Assembly (NCBI RefSeq): GCF_034702125.1
Contig: NW_026944482.1
Coordinates: forward strand, 62,001 to 126,000
Length of the DNA stretch: 64,000 nt
From: Engraulis encrasicolus
Taxonomy: Eukaryota > Chordata > Actinopteri > Clupeiformes > Engraulidae
Direction: 5' to 3'
Shown: positions 12,460 through 24,796 of the stretch, piece by piece
Position numbering within the stretch: the stretch's first letter is position 1
How the letters are laid out: each line of letters starts with the position of its first letter
Translations under genes and position numbers: made by a program
The notes under the pieces: model-generated
The model's database searches: none
The model's input: only the letters and a program-made list of their open reading frames with translations
What the model was told of the DNA's origin: nothing

Positions 12460-12691
12460 GGGGTGCGTAAGTGTGCGTGCACACCAAGGTCTGTCCCACA
12501 TTGTCCCTCTGAAGCATACCCCTTGTCCCCCCTTGGACTTAATAGCAGGTGGTCATCCTAGTGCAGTGTGAGGTCTGTGTTGTGGGTTGTTCGCGCTCTG
12601 TCCTCATCGAAAGACCTGGAATCTGATTGACTGTTGATTCTTGATCTTATCTTGGAGTTTGATGTCGACGGAACAGTCATTAAAAAAAAAC

Positions 12692-14815
12692 TTGGTAACA
12701 CTTCCAAATAAGGGGCCATAATTCACAGTAAAGTAGCTACAACCTAATACTTAAGTAAGGGTTAATAATCATTACTTAATGCCACATTAGACACATATTA
12801 GTTGTTATTAATGCATTAGTAAGCAGTTACTTAACCATTAGATAACTATTACCTTGTGTTACAAGTTAATAGCATATTATTATTTAACTAATAGATAAGT
12901 AAGGGCACAGTTAATAGTTAAGTAGCTATCAGGTCATACTTAACTAAGGACCAAAATTAACACTTACTTCATACAAAAGCATCGCATAACTAATGGTTAA
13001 TTAATACATAAATATTGGGTTTTGGGACCCTTATATTAGAGTTGGCTGCGGATAACTAATGGTTAATTAATAGATAGATATTGGTGTTTGGGACCCTTAT
13101 ATTAGAGTTGGCTGCGGATAACTAATGGTTAATTAATCGATAGATATTGGTGTTTGGGACCCTTATAATAGAGTTGGCTGAGCATACCTAATAGTTAAGT
13201 AATTAATCTACTGTGACATTTAGTTTTCACTCGTTCAAATCACTGTAATAGTGGCAACAGGAGCCATTATATAGCAAGGATTGGACGTACACTTCTCAAT
13301 GATGGTGGGATGATGAGATGTATTTTTTTCATGTACCACTCATTAAATTTAATGGTAAAACCCCTACAATAAATGCAGAACATTATGAAGAGTAACAGTT
13401 TTGAAGCGAAACTAAACCATTCCTTTGTGATAATTAGGTTAATGTTTGAGAATATTAGCTCCAAGAAGAGCAGTGCATGATGGGTACGCAATCTATAGAC
13501 AACAATAATTCGGTATTATTTAATCATTAGATATGCCTTACTTTTGTATTAAGTAAGTGTTAATTAAGGTCCTTAGTTAAGTATGACCTAATAGCTACTT
13601 AACTATTAACTGTACCCTTACTTATCTATTAGTTAAATAATTATATGCTATGAACTTGAGACACATGGTAATAGTTATCTAATAGTTAAGTAACTGCTTA
13701 CTAATGTTTAACATGTGAATTAATAACAATTTATATGTGTCTAATGTGGCATTAAGTAGTGATTATTAACTGTTACTAAAGTATTTGGTAATAGCTAATT
13801 TGCTGTTAATTATGTTAATTATAATTATATATATGGCCCTTTACCATGTGTCTCAGGTTCATAGCATATAATTATCTAACTAATAGATAAGTAAGGGTAC
13901 AGTTAATAGTTAAGTAGCTATTAGGTCATACTTAACTAAGGACCTTAATTAACACTTACTTAATACAAAAGTAAGGCATATCTAATGATTAAATAATACC
14001 GAATTATTGTTGTCTATAGATTGCGTACCCATCATGCACTGCTCTTCTTGGAGCTAATATTCTCAAACATTAACCTAATTATCACAAAGGAATGGTTTAG
14101 TTTCGCTTCAAAACTATTACTCTTCATAATGTTCTGCATTTATTGTAGGGTTTTTACCGTTAAAACTAATAAGTGGTACATGAAAAAATTACATCACATC
14201 ACCCCACCATCATTGAGAAGTGTACGTCCAATCCTTGCTATATAATGGCTCCTGTTGCCACTATAACAGTGATTTGAACGAGTGAAAACTAGATGTCACA
14301 GTAGATTAATTACTTGACTATTAGGTATGCTCAGCCAACTCTATTATTAGGGTCCGCAACACCAATATCTATCGATTAATTAACCATTAGTTATCCGCAG
14401 CCAACTCTAATATAAGGGTCCCAAATATCAATATCTATCTATTAATTAACCATTAGTTATCCTCAACCAACTCTAATATAAGGGTCCCAAAACCATTAAC
14501 CATTAGTTATGCCTTGCTTTTGTATTAAGTATGTGTTAATTTTGGTCCTTAGTTAAGTATGACCTGATAGCTACTTAACTATTAACTGTGCCCTTACTAA
14601 TCTATTAGTTAAATAATAATATGCTATTAACTTGTAACACAAGGTAATAGTTATCTAATAGTTAAGTAACTGCTTACTAATGTTCAACATATGCATTAAT
14701 AACAATTAATATGTGTCTAATGTGGCATTAAATAATGATTATTAACCCTTACTTAAGTATTAGGTTGTAGCTACTTTACTGTTAATTATGGCCCCTTATT
14801 TGGAAGTGTTACCAA
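12692..14815. mobile_element. 2.1-kb palindromic (long inverted-repeat) element
   Basis: Starts TTGGTAACACTTCCAAATAA and ends with its reverse complement. The two arms (12692 to about 13673, and about 13843 to 14815) are reverse complements over nearly 1 kb with a short unrelated spacer of about 170 bp. The arms are built from many degenerate units such as TTAACTATTAG and contain three tandem copies of a block with GGGACCCTTATATTAGAGTT (left arm). No transposase is present. It could be a fold-back MITE. Confidence 0.85.
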
Positions 14816-14972
14816 AAAATTTAAATGCTGCATCAGCAAATATGCTGCAAAAAATCTTCCAATGGTGCGAAAATAGCAGCCTGTGCAACAAAATGGCAAA
14901 AGCAATGCATTGCAGTGTTTTGCTCTGCTTGATACAAGTAGGCCTACAGATGGTCCCCATACAATTGTAAGG

Positions 14973-16419
14973 TACAAACCCCAACTCCGATGAAGTTGGG
15001 ACGTTTGGTAAACAGTGAATAAAATCAAAATGCTATCATTCTCAAAACATTCAATCTATTCATTAGATGGAGAATAGTGAAAAGACAACATATTAAGTGT
15101 TAAAACCGAGAAAAAATATTGTTTTGGGGGACATATGTACTCATTTCTAATTTGATAAATCCAACACGTCTCAAAAGAGTTGGGACGGGGACAATAAATG
15201 GCAGCAAATGTCGAGGAAGACTAAAAACAAAACAAAAGACAACACTTAACAGTTAAATACATTAACTGATTGATGACTTTATATAAAAAACAGTGTTAAT
15301 TCCTATCTTGGACATGATTTCACCAGTTTAAATGGTGGGTGTATTCCTTGTTGTGTTTTGCAATGTTTTCCTTTCTGTAGTGCTTACAGTGTGACAGGTC
15401 TTTACCAAAAGCCCACCATTTTATCACCTGCTGGTCCTTATGATGGAGCCAAACTGTTAAAACATAGTAGAGAATGCAATTTGACCTTACTATGTGGCAG
15501 TAATCGAAGATCTCCCTTCAAAACATAATGCATGAGTGGCTTTTCATGCTGTTTAAAACCCATTTATACCATTCAGCACTGTATTTAACTCTACAGATGA
15601 GTGAGAACATCTTAACCAATGCACTACTGCACCCACATGCCATCATGGAGGCTGACTTTTGAAGCTAGCACTAACACAAGTTGGATGGTCCATTTTCACT
15701 GTAGCACAGGATGTGCAATGCTCTATTATTGTCAAAAAGAATGGACTTCTACAACTTCTGCTGACTTCTGTAAGCAAAGGACACTTTCCCTTGTCTTCTG
15801 GGTCTATTTCAAGTGAGCTCAGGTGCTTAGAAGAATGTTACCCCCCTGTATCATTTGCACGCATTAAGCATTGTTAATATGGTCAATTTTCAATAGCTCT
15901 AATTCCTGGAGTGCTAGAGTAAGACTACAGCCAATATATATTTCATGATGTCATGAACCTATACAATGATTTTAGTAACAAAAGTATGTCTTATATACAC
16001 TCAATCGTGGTAAATCAAAGGGAATTCAAAAATGTATGTAATAACTATGGTAATTATTCCCTTTGCATCTTTAATTCTGAGTGACTCAGCCTCTCTGTGA
16101 TGATCTTATACCTGGACACCTATATTGTCCGTCAGTACAATTCATTTTGAAATGTTCTTTGATGTTTTATCTTATTTGGATGTTTACTAAATTTCACTGA
16201 TCCCCGTCCCAACTTATTTGAAACGTGTTGGATTTATCAAATTAGAAATGAGTACATATGTCCCCCAAAACAATATTTTTTCTCGGTTTTAACACTTAAT
16301 ATGTTGTCTTTTCACTATTCTCCATCTAATGAATAGATTGAATGTTTTGAAAATGATAGCATTTTGATTTTATTCACTGTTTACCAAACGTCCCAACTTC
16401 ACCGGAGTTGGGGTTTGTA
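14973..16419 (+). mobile_element. 1.45-kb TA-flanked inverted-repeat element, copy 1
   Basis: Both ends carry CAAACCCCAACTCC with a subterminal GTTGGGACGTTTGGTAAAC, flanked by TA, and the inverted repeats extend about 240 bp. The interior has only short broken frames. A second, inverted copy lies at 25866-27859. Superfamily not assigned; the TA flanks would fit a TA-targeting transposase. Confidence 0.85.
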
Positions 16420-16725
16420 GTTAGTTGCCCCTGACTAACTCCTAACTTTTATGTGTGCATTAACGTGTCAGTATGAGTGTACGATCTAAATGTATGCATG
16501 TCTGTAGGGAGAGAACACAGCGTTTACCTCGGGTCCAAGCGTTCACGCGACAGCTGGGCCACCACAATCTCCAGGCCCTCGGTAGGCGACCAATACAAGC
16601 CCAGCGCTTCTTCTCATGCGCTCCTCGTCAGTGTTCAGGGTTCGTGAGGAAAACCCCACTATAGTTCTTAAAATCCAAAAGTCTTCATATCTTCCACATG
16701 TTGTCTGAGACAGTCTCTAAAGTAT
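16420..16725. other. Short non-repeat segment, possible exon relic
   Basis: GC-richer than its surroundings. It contains a minus-strand stretch ending in a donor-like CCGAG|GTAAAC, described separately. Confidence 0.4.
16528..16612 (-). CDS. Possible host exon fragment, unknown
   Basis: On the minus strand the segment from about 16612 to 16528 reads ALGLYWSPTEGLEIV and onward through VAQLSRERLDPR, then a GTAAAC donor. The residue composition looks protein-like, but an in-frame TGA lies just upstream and no clear acceptor was identified, so this may be a decayed exon or a coincidence. Confidence 0.25.
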
Positions 16726-17223
16726 TAGGTATGGTACGGTTTGCGTAGCAAACCGAAACCGTACGGTTTGCATGTCACGGAACGGGGTAGTGCGCAACCG
16801 CACGGTGCCCACGGTTTCAAAAAAAAAAAAAAAAAAGCCACCGGCGGACGACGCAATTAAAATCCTACTACTTTTACAAGCATACAACACAAAGACTACG
16901 TAGGATATTGAGTGTGGAAAGACTGATTTTTATCAGCCAACTGAAAGGCATAATGTAACAGCATGCACCAGCTGACTAGGCTACAGTAGCCTGCGCAACT
17001 GCAGGTCGGTCAGCAGCGTCTCCCTTTCCCCCCTCTCTCCACGTTAACGCAAGCGACTGCCCCCAGCTTTTATTCTGACCAATTTAAATTAAATGAACAT
17101 GAATTTACAAAAAAATGACAGATTAGCAGAACAAAGTAGACTATGACTTACGTTACAGTAGCCTAGTGTAGGCGATATCCACGTGACATTGAATGGGTAT
17201 TCCAGACGGCAAAATCCGCAGTA

Positions 17224-17511
17224 ATGGTGGATAGAGGCTTCCTCATTGACAGTCTAGTGCCCTGCAAGGTGTATAGACCTGCTTTTCTAGCTGGAAGAAA
17301 TCAAATGCCTGAAAACGAGGTTGGGGAGTCCCAGGAAATTGCACAACTCAGGGTCCATGTGGAACGTGTGATTAGGAGATTGAAAGAACACCAGTTCTTT
17401 CACTATGACATACCACTTAATATGTTTGGTTATATAAATCAGTTGTTTATGGTTGCATGTCATCTCCTCAATTATGAGAATCAAGCCCTGGTTAAAGCTT
17501 GGGCAAAGTAA
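17224..17511 (+). pseudogene. ISL2EU/Harbinger-like transposase, C-terminal remnant
   Basis: The frame encodes 95 residues matching the end of DDE_Tnp_4-type transposases. MVDRGFLIDSL supplies the second catalytic Asp region, and RVHVERVIRRLKEHQFF supplies the catalytic Glu helix, followed by a hydrophobic C-terminal helix (NQLFMVACHLLNYENQ). The family is normally 350-450 residues; the N-terminal DNA-binding part and first catalytic Asp are missing, and only about 500 bp separate this frame from the element end, so a deletion removed them. It ends at TAA 17509-17511 about 200 bp from the convergent nuclease gene. Confidence 0.8.
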
Positions 17512-17706
17512 ATTATTTCTAGTCATATATGCAAAGAAGTAATTTGTGCTGTTCATTAATGTCATTCACTTAATTGTTGTTGTTAAATCAATGTAAGTAC
17601 AATAAATAGTCATAGATGTAAGCATGAAATACTGTATTGTGGCATTTCTCAATCATTGCATAAACATAACATTGTAAAAAGTAGTGTGCGGATAATTATG
17701 ATACTA

Positions 17707-20477
17707 CTACAAAGTTTTAGGTAAATATACATAAAAAAAGAAGTGGTCAGCCTTTTCCTTGATTGCTGCTAAAATCTCCTCGTCCCTCTCAATTCTCTGG
17801 ATGAACAGATCATCCTCTGTGTACACAACAAAATCACACCATTTCAGTCCACTAATCAAAAGTTGGCCCTGAACTTGCCAGTAATAGCAATGACTTTTCT
17901 TGAGCTGTAGAGTGCCATCTACACTCTTCAGGTAGGCGCAGTCGACGTGGCTCCTCACATTGGGGCACTTTACCTCTACCAGCCCAAAAAGGGGCTCCGC
18001 TTTTGGGTCATAGATAACACCGTCAGGTGAGGATCCCAGCCATGGTGCCTCAGGGTGTACTAGGAAGCCGCAGGGGTAATGGTTAACTTCTCTTTCCATG
18101 CAGTACATTTCGATTGCCTTGGGCTCCAATTGAAGGCCTCTCTTCATTTCTGCTGTCTGGCAACCTGGCCGCGAAATCCTGAGACACGCCTCTCACATGA
18201 CAGACTTCTCTGAACCACATAGAAAATAGAATAGAAAGAACATGTGAAATATAAAAATATAACAATTTGGTGTCCGTACAGTGTGCATGCATACACTATA
18301 CAGTATGTGTAAGTACAGTCATAACATTAGCCATGAAAACATCACATACCTAAACCTTGACGATGTCACTCTTTGCCTTCTTAAGAGGTGCCATTCCTGC
18401 ACGGACATTTGCTGTCTTGTGCTCTCCTCAATTTGTTTTGCCATGCTGTATGGGGTTTCCAAAGATGCCATATGGAGTTGTTGGTGGTGTGTGAAGACAT
18501 AGGAACACTTTCTGGGTTGCAAGTGGTAGTCCTCCAAAGGTAGGGATGGTCTTGGTGGTGCGATGGCATGCAAGGTGGTTTTTGGAGGGTTTCCTAGTGG
18601 GAGGAAGTAGGAGAGGAGACTCCCTTCTTGGACCTTTCCAAAGGTGCAGTCTACCAGAGGGACATCGCTTGAGACCTCCATGGTGGTGATGAGGGGAGCA
18701 GTTTCCCTGGGCATCCCTTCATACGCAGACTTCAGGTGTGAAAGGGTCATGTCTGGAAGCTCGCAGGTGATGTTGCTTGCTGCTTTGTACAAGTTACTCC
18801 TGAAATCACAACACAGATTCATGTACATGCCATGTACAGTTAAATAATTTGTTTTTAATATAGTTCAAGTTTATATTAAATTTCAAACTTATTTTTTTTA
18901 CATTCTAGTTGTTGCATGTCTTTACCTTATTCCTTCAGTCAGTCGCCTATCTCTCGGTGTTGCTGATATAATTATCATTTCATTGACTGGACCAGGTTTG
19001 AAGCCCTATATGCAAAACAACAGTTACAATGGTGTTTCTTAGTTGTGTGACACATGATGAGTGCAACAATAAAGAGTTTGTGAATAAATTTGTGGTCTAA
19101 ACCTGGGTCCGAGGCTTATGCCACTGCTGCTCTGTGTCCGTGCAGCTTAATGTGGGTGGTACAGCAGTCAGTCTCCTCTGGCAGTAATCGGCGGACTGAT
19201 ACAGCAGGGCTCCAACATGGTTGCACAAGGCAAGGCCGGCTACACATGAGCATGTGTGGGACACCAGCTCCACAGGCTTGCTGTCTTTCAGAACAACCTG
19301 GGGAAAACATGTTGTTGCACTTAGGCCTGGTAGTATAATGTATAAAGTACACCAAAAATGTAAACTATTTAGTGATACTATTTAGTTATACTATGCCTAT
19401 ACTTCAGCCAGGTTTTCTTTATAGATTATGGCCTACATAATCTACATTTTACTTATTTAAGTTTATATTATACACAGTCATGTACCTGCGCTTGCAGTCA
19501 TACATTCAATGAATTTTAATTTGAATAAATCATGACAACAACTATGTCCTTTCACCGCAAATCCAGAAGCAGCCTATGCTACACCTGCATCTACAACACT
19601 GGACAAAATAGCAAAAACGCCACCAGGTGTCGCAAAAGTTACTGCCGTTTAGGGGCGTATTTATTCAAATAGGAAACATTTCCTAGTATTTCCCAGAGCC
19701 ATCTAATAATAGAGTTGCGCAAACCGGGGACCAGGAAGTCGGTTGGTGATGTGATTCGCGTAGATTAAAATGTTTCTTAACAGTAAACTTCTGTTCATTG
19801 GAAACTAACACAGAACCATCACATACCAAACAAAGATTAAGTACAAACAAATTACATTACCTTTACCACATTTTCTGTGTTATACGGCCACCTCATAGAA
19901 CTAAGTAACTTCTAATAGAACTAAAGTCAATGGGGATTTCCATGTTAACGCTCCGTGAGGCTCCATGAGAGCCGCCATTGCTGTGGAAAGATTGGTCCAT
20001 AGAGGTCTATGGGAGTGGCGTAACTCTGTTATTAGATGGCTCTGGTATTTCCCTACACTCAGTGCATGTGGTGCCTCCCTTTTCTTCATAGATCTGAAGC
20101 AGTTTGCCTTCACTGACACCTCTCCTGCCTCATTCTTGTTAGACACCTGGAAAGACAAGTGGCGTCCGTGTTAGCAAACACAAAGAGCCAATTACGTTTA
20201 AAACTGTCAACAACGGTATGATTATAGGACACAACAGTACACATAGACATTATTGCGTTAACTCGAGCATTCAAACAACATATCACTTAGTCTACCATAT
20301 TTGCCTGAGGTGCGCCGATGTACAACCTTCGTAATTATGAATGAAGTGAGTCACATAAAGTCTGAATCCCTTGACTCTGTTGCTGGTTTTTGTTGCACTG
20401 TGCCGCTGGAAAATACGGTGGACCTCGTCCACAGTGATTCGGGGCATATCTTGCAGACATCGGGTGTAAAAAGACAT
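17707..20477 (-). pseudogene. ISL2EU second gene: SWIM zinc finger plus YqaJ-like nuclease, frameshifted
   Basis: Exons on the minus strand: 20477-20327 (likely start, MSFYTRCLQDMPRI), 20146-20057 (NCFRSMKKREAPHALS), 19297-19103 (SWIM finger, CSCVAGLALCNHVGALL), 19005-18926 (GFKPGPVNEMIIIS), 18799-18350 and 18209-17707 (YqaJ fold). Every joint has GT-AG ends, and phases agree from the second exon on. YqaJ residues are visible as SSPDGVIYD and LVEVKCP, the Asp and Glu-x-Lys of a PD-(D/E)XK nuclease, then YYWQVQGQLL. Two faults are seen: the first-to-second exon joint is out of phase, and the frame shifts by one base between 18208 and 18147. The protein accompanies ISL2EU transposition; its exact role is not established. 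Confidence 0.8.
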
Positions 20478-21493
20478 GTTTTATAAACTTCAAAAACGCA
20501 GTAGGTTTGTTGACACTTCGGTTGATGACAGACAGCTGAGTAGACTTTATAAATAGAACGCTGCGACCGGAAGTTTTCATGCTGGCTAACTGTAACCAGG
20601 AAACGTTCGTGAATAAACCCAATTGAACATGTCCACCCAAGGAGGTCTACATAAGTCCACCAGATTCACTGCGCTGTCCTTAACTGGAATCAACTGTATT
20701 CCTGATATGTAGCCAGTTAAACTCTGATGGAATGAAGGGAACTTTGTGCTGTTGCCTAGTTAACATTGATTTTTAACACTATAACCAAAATAAAATTTGA
20801 CTGTTTTAACAGTCTCAGCTTCACAGGAGTTCTTGTGTATTGTATACACTTCTAAAAAAAACGATCTTTTTAAATTTGTTACCTTAACTTTTACATTTTA
20901 ACATAACTTAACCCTCTCACTTGTACGCTTAAAATTGAATTTGACTTCTGATTTTACTTCTATGCTTCTCACAGCCGGCAGTTTCATGATAGGAAGCAGC
21001 TGATTCATCCTAAGCGCAAAACTCGCAGAAAGCTGTATCAAAATAAAAGTCCAATTCGTTCTCAATGTGTCATTAACCAAAATAGTCATACTGCACTGAC
21101 CTAATGGTCCCATTGCCTACAGGAGTGTAGCTGTTTTATTTTTACACGTCAAATGTGTTATAGTATGTAATATTTGAATATTTGTCAACTTAAAAGTTAG
21201 GACTTAGTCCTTTTTTGTGAAATAAATGGAAGCATGTTAAAATCATTGATATCTTTCCTCTTTCAGTAACTTCACCTTGTTACAGGTTAAATGAAGTCAA
21301 ATTCAACATGATAAGCTTACATTTTCATTCTAATTTTTATATTATACATTTCCAGTGCATAATAAATTGTATTTATTAAAAAAAAAAAAACAGAACCGTA
21401 CAAAACCGAAAACCGTGACCTTGAAACCGTGACATGGACCGAATCGTGTCTTTTGTGAACCGTACCACCCCTACTAAATATCCGATCATTCCT

Positions 21494-21716
21494 TAACAAA
21501 CCTCTCGGCAGGTGTTTTCTCCAATTGCCTGCTCACGGCCTAGCAGGCCCGGCTAGCACGCGAGAGCCACCTCTCCTGAGGTCTCGCTCCGGAAGTTCCC
21601 CGTGACCTCTGAACCCCTACCTTTTATAGGTAACCAGTTGTGTCTCCCCCGTGTGATGTGGATATGATAGTGGGCTGTACTGTTCTGTGCACCTACTGAC
21701 CCTTTACATCGTAACA
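21494..21716 (-). repeat. 3' LTR of the pol-less element
   Basis: Direct-repeat partner of 25209-25430. It follows the polypurine tract on the minus strand. Confidence 0.85.
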
Positions 21717-21862
21717 GTCCTTCCCCCCTCAAACCATGTTTTTTAAAATAAAAACAAACATTTTTATCTTTTATACCTCTTTTTTTAAATACATTTTCTC
21801 ATCTTTTATCCTTTTTTCCAACTCTACACGTTTTCCTCTTTTCTAAAATCAAATACACATTA

Positions 21863-23468
21863 CAGTGAGGAGAACAAGTATTTGATACACTGCTGATTTT
21901 TCAGGTTTTCCCACTTGCAACGCATGTAGAGGGCTGTAATTTCTATCATAGGTACTCTACAACCATTAGTGATGGAATGTGAAAAAAAAAAATCCAGAAA
22001 ATCACATTTTATGATTTTTAATTTATTTTTTTCCATTTTATTGCATGAAAGAAGTATTTGATACATCAGAAAAACAAAGGTTAATATTTGGTACAGAAGC
22101 CTTTGTTTGCAATGACAGAGATCAGGCGTTTCCTGTAGTTCTTGACCAGGTTTGCACACATTGCAGCAGGGATTTTGGCCCACTCCTCCATACAGATCTC
22201 CTCTAGAGCCTTCAGGTTTTGGGGCTGTCGCTGGGCCACACGGACTTTAAGCTCCCTCCAAAGATTTTCTATTGGATTCAGGTCTGGAGACTGGCTAGGC
22301 CACTCCAGGACCTTTAGATGTTTCTTACGGAGCCAGTCCTTAGTTGCCCTGGCTGTATGTTTTGGGTCGTTGTCGTGCTGGAAGACCCAGCCACGACCCA
22401 TCTTCAATGCTCTTACTGAGGGAAGGAGGTTGTTGGCCAAGATCTCCCGATACATGGCCCCATCCATCCTTCCCTCAATACGGTGCAGTCGTCCTGTCCC
22501 CTTTGCAGAAAAGCATCCCCAAAGAATGATGTTTCCACCGCCATGCTTCACAGTTGGGATGGTGTTCTTGGGGTGGTACTCCTCATTCTTCCTCCTCCAA
22601 ACACGACGAGTGGAGTTTAACCCAAAAAGTTCTATTTTTGTCTCATCAGACCAAATGACCTTCTCCCATTCTTCCTCTGGATCATCCAGATGGTCATTGG
22701 CAAACTTAAGACGGGCCTTGACATGCGTTGGCTTGAGGAGGGGTACCTTGCGTGCACGGCAGGATTTTAATCCTTGACGGCGTAGTGTATTGGTGATGGT
22801 TTTCTTTGAGACTGTTGTCCCAGCTCTATTCAGGTCATTGACCAGGTCCTGCCGTGTAGTTCTGGGCTCATTCCTCACCTTCCTCATGATCACTGATGCC
22901 CCACGAGGTGAGATCTTGCATGGCGCCCCAGACCGAGGGAGATTGACAGTTGTCTTAAATTTCTTCCATTTTCGAATAATTGCACCAACAGTTGTTGCCT
23001 TCTCACCAAGCTGTTTGGCTATTGTCCTGTAGCCCATCCCAGCCTTGTGCAGGTCTACAATCTTATCCCTGATGTCCTTACCCAGCTCTCGTGTCTTGGG
23101 CATTGTGGAGAGGTTGGAGTCTGATTGATTGTGTGGACAGGTGTCTTTTGTACAGGTTAATGAGTTCAAACAGGTGCAGTTAATACAGGTAATGAGTGGA
23201 GAACAGGAGGGAATCTTAAAGAAGAACTAACACATTTGTGAGAGCCAAATATCTTACTGGATGATAGATGATCAAATACTTATGTCCTGCAATAAAATGC
23301 AAATTAATTATTTAAAAATCATCTACTGTGATTTTCTGGATTTTTTTTTCACATTCCATCACTAATGGTTGTAGAGTACCTATGATAGAAATTACAGCCC
23401 TCTACATGCGTTGCAAGTGGGAAAACCTAAGAAATCAGCAGTGTATCAAATACTTGTTCTCCTCACTG
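21863..23468 (-). mobile_element. Complete Tc1-like transposon
   Basis: A 1606-bp element flanked by TA on both sides, with ends CAGTGAGGAGAACAAGTATT. The terminal inverted repeats run about 170-200 bp and differ at only a few bases, so the copy looks young. It encodes one uninterrupted transposase and sits inside the pol-less LTR element, so it arrived after that element. Confidence 0.95.
22081..23103 (-). CDS. Tc1-like transposase, apparently intact
   Basis: The frame from ATG at 23103 encodes 340 residues, the usual Tc1 length. I prefer this start ([20 protein letters not shown]) to the ATG 22 codons upstream because the paired-like helix-turn-helix starts here. Order: two N-terminal DNA-binding helical domains (about residues 1-110, with [12 protein letters not shown]), then the DDE core with [13 protein letters not shown] (first Asp), [11 protein letters not shown] (second Asp) and [15 protein letters not shown] (Glu), spacing of the DD34E type. 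No stop or frameshift is seen. It cuts and pastes the element at TA sites in the nucleus. Activity is an inference from integrity only. Confidence 0.95.
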   Translation of the reverse strand: MPKTRELGKDIRDKIVDLHKAGMGYRTIAKQLGEKATTVGAIIRKWKKFKTTVNLPRSGAPCKISPRGASVIMRKVRNEPRTTRQDLVNDLNRAGTTVSKKTITNTLRRQGLKSCRARKVPLLKPTHVKARLKFANDHLDDPEEEWEKVIWSDETKIELFGLNSTRRVWRRKNEEYHPKNTIPTVKHGGGNIILWGCFSAKGTGRLHRIEGRMDGAMYREILANNLLPSVRALKMGRGWVFQHDNDPKHTARATKDWLRKKHLKVLEWPSQSPDLNPIENLWRELKVRVAQRQPQNLKALEEICMEEWAKIPAAMCANLVKNYRKRLISVIANKGFCTKY

Positions 23469-23617
23469 TATTTACATCATTTTCTAAAACTCACAGACCA
23501 AACAGACATAATGGACGCCAAACACGTGTCAAAACCAAAAGTCAAAAGGCAGCCCTGGCAGCTCACAGGACTATCCCCAACTAGTAATTATGGCCAGTAA
23601 TCATAGCTACTGAAGTC

Positions 23618-24796
23618 TCAAGTCACCCCAAAGACCCACCAAAGTATGCCATGGTCATGCCTGGCACCAGGCTTCGGCATGCCCCCTCGCAGGTAAGACC
23701 AAGCACCATGCATAATGGCCTGACTATACACCGGAAGCACTAGGCCCCAGCCAAACCATCTCTGACCATTCCCCCGCAACACAGCCAAGAGGGTCCACTC
23801 CTCCACTATTGCACAAGACCACCACAAGAGCCTTTGTGGATGCCGCACCACAAACACTGCTCCCTCAGCTGGCTGCTCAACAGGCACATGACGTAGGTTC
23901 CCAGCCAGCTCATCATCGGCGTCATCAGCATCATTAACAGGTGAATCAAGAGCTGCCCCTCTTACCTGCACAGGTTCATTATCCGTCTGAGTATCACAAA
24001 CATCTGATTCACAAAAAGCAAAGAAAGTATCCCAAAGGTCCACAATTTCAGTGTCTCTTTGAACATTACAAAGAACAACAACTTCCCCAAAGGCACAAAA
24101 AGCATCACACAGTTCACTGTCCCTCTCCTGGACATTCCTAGGATCATCAGTTTCACCAAAGGCCAGAAACGTATTGCACAAACTAATCATGTCCAGATCA
24201 GAGTCTTCACAGCCCTCTGTCACCTCGCTGACACTAGTGGCCCTGCTCTGCAAATCAGACACCATATTCAGACCTCGATTGGCATACGTATGCTGAGCTG
24301 CACCAGTCCCAATAACATTGACATCGTTGCTACAAGGCTCACGTAAAATTGCATCGGCAAAAATGGTATCCGCCAAATCCACTGCTTCAATGTCAGCCTC
24401 CTCATTAGCCTCAGTCACATGCAAACGGCGTACCAGCTGTACGGGAGAGTCCAAAGATGACACAGAAGGTTTCTGAGGAAAAACTTTAACTCTCTCGCTA
24501 TCCAGCCGTTCATTCCCCCTCTGCATCCTTTCAATTTATCGCCTCGTCCTCTCTATGCTTCGCTGCAGTTGTACCATTTCTTCGTCATGTAATCTTATGG
24601 CATCTGCCTCTTTATCACTTGCTTCTACCCCTAGCCATATCAACAACACATCCATGAGCTCAGAATTCCTTGCTTCAAGTGATATCTTTACACCACAAAA
24701 GTCAACTACTGCGCGCACATCTGGTTTCGGAAGACTCAGCAACCAAAGTTGCGTCACCTTCTCTAACATAAATGCTTCCGCATCAAATTTCGACAT
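23618..24796 (-). pseudogene. Unknown acidic protein of the pol-less LTR element, split by one stop
   Basis: Two frames in the same phase (24796-24536, 86 residues; 24526-23618, 302 residues) are separated only by a TAA. The first part has a helical look and could be a gag-like N-terminus (starts MSKFDAEAFMLEKVTQLWLL). The second part is acidic and holds three degenerate repeats of about 24 residues around SLCNTFLAFGE, ELCDAFCAFGE and DLWDTFFAFCE, then a Trp-rich C-terminus (LLWWSCAIVEEW). No zinc knuckle, protease or polymerase motif is present. I do not recognise the family. The stop may be real or a readthrough site. Confidence 0.5.

Larger units (their letters stand above)
16726..21473. 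mobile_element. ISL2EU-type (PIF/Harbinger) DNA transposon, decayed
   Basis: Ends are TAGGTATGGTACGGTT and, inverted, TAGGGGTGGTACGGTT. Inside are a plus-strand transposase remnant and, convergent to it, a minus-strand spliced gene with SWIM zinc finger and YqaJ-type nuclease domains. This two-gene arrangement is known for ISL2EU elements. The transposase is truncated and the nuclease gene frameshifted, so the copy should be immobile on its own. Confidence 0.8.

Noticed and set aside
13267..14245. 74-codon frames at 13267-13491 (minus) and 14021-14245 (plus) with similar products
   Set aside because: They are the same sequence in the two arms of the palindrome; seven differences with no domain or splice context do not support a gene.
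22142..22777. 211-codon plus-strand frame
   Set aside because: It is the antisense shadow of the Tc1 transposase and has no features of its own.
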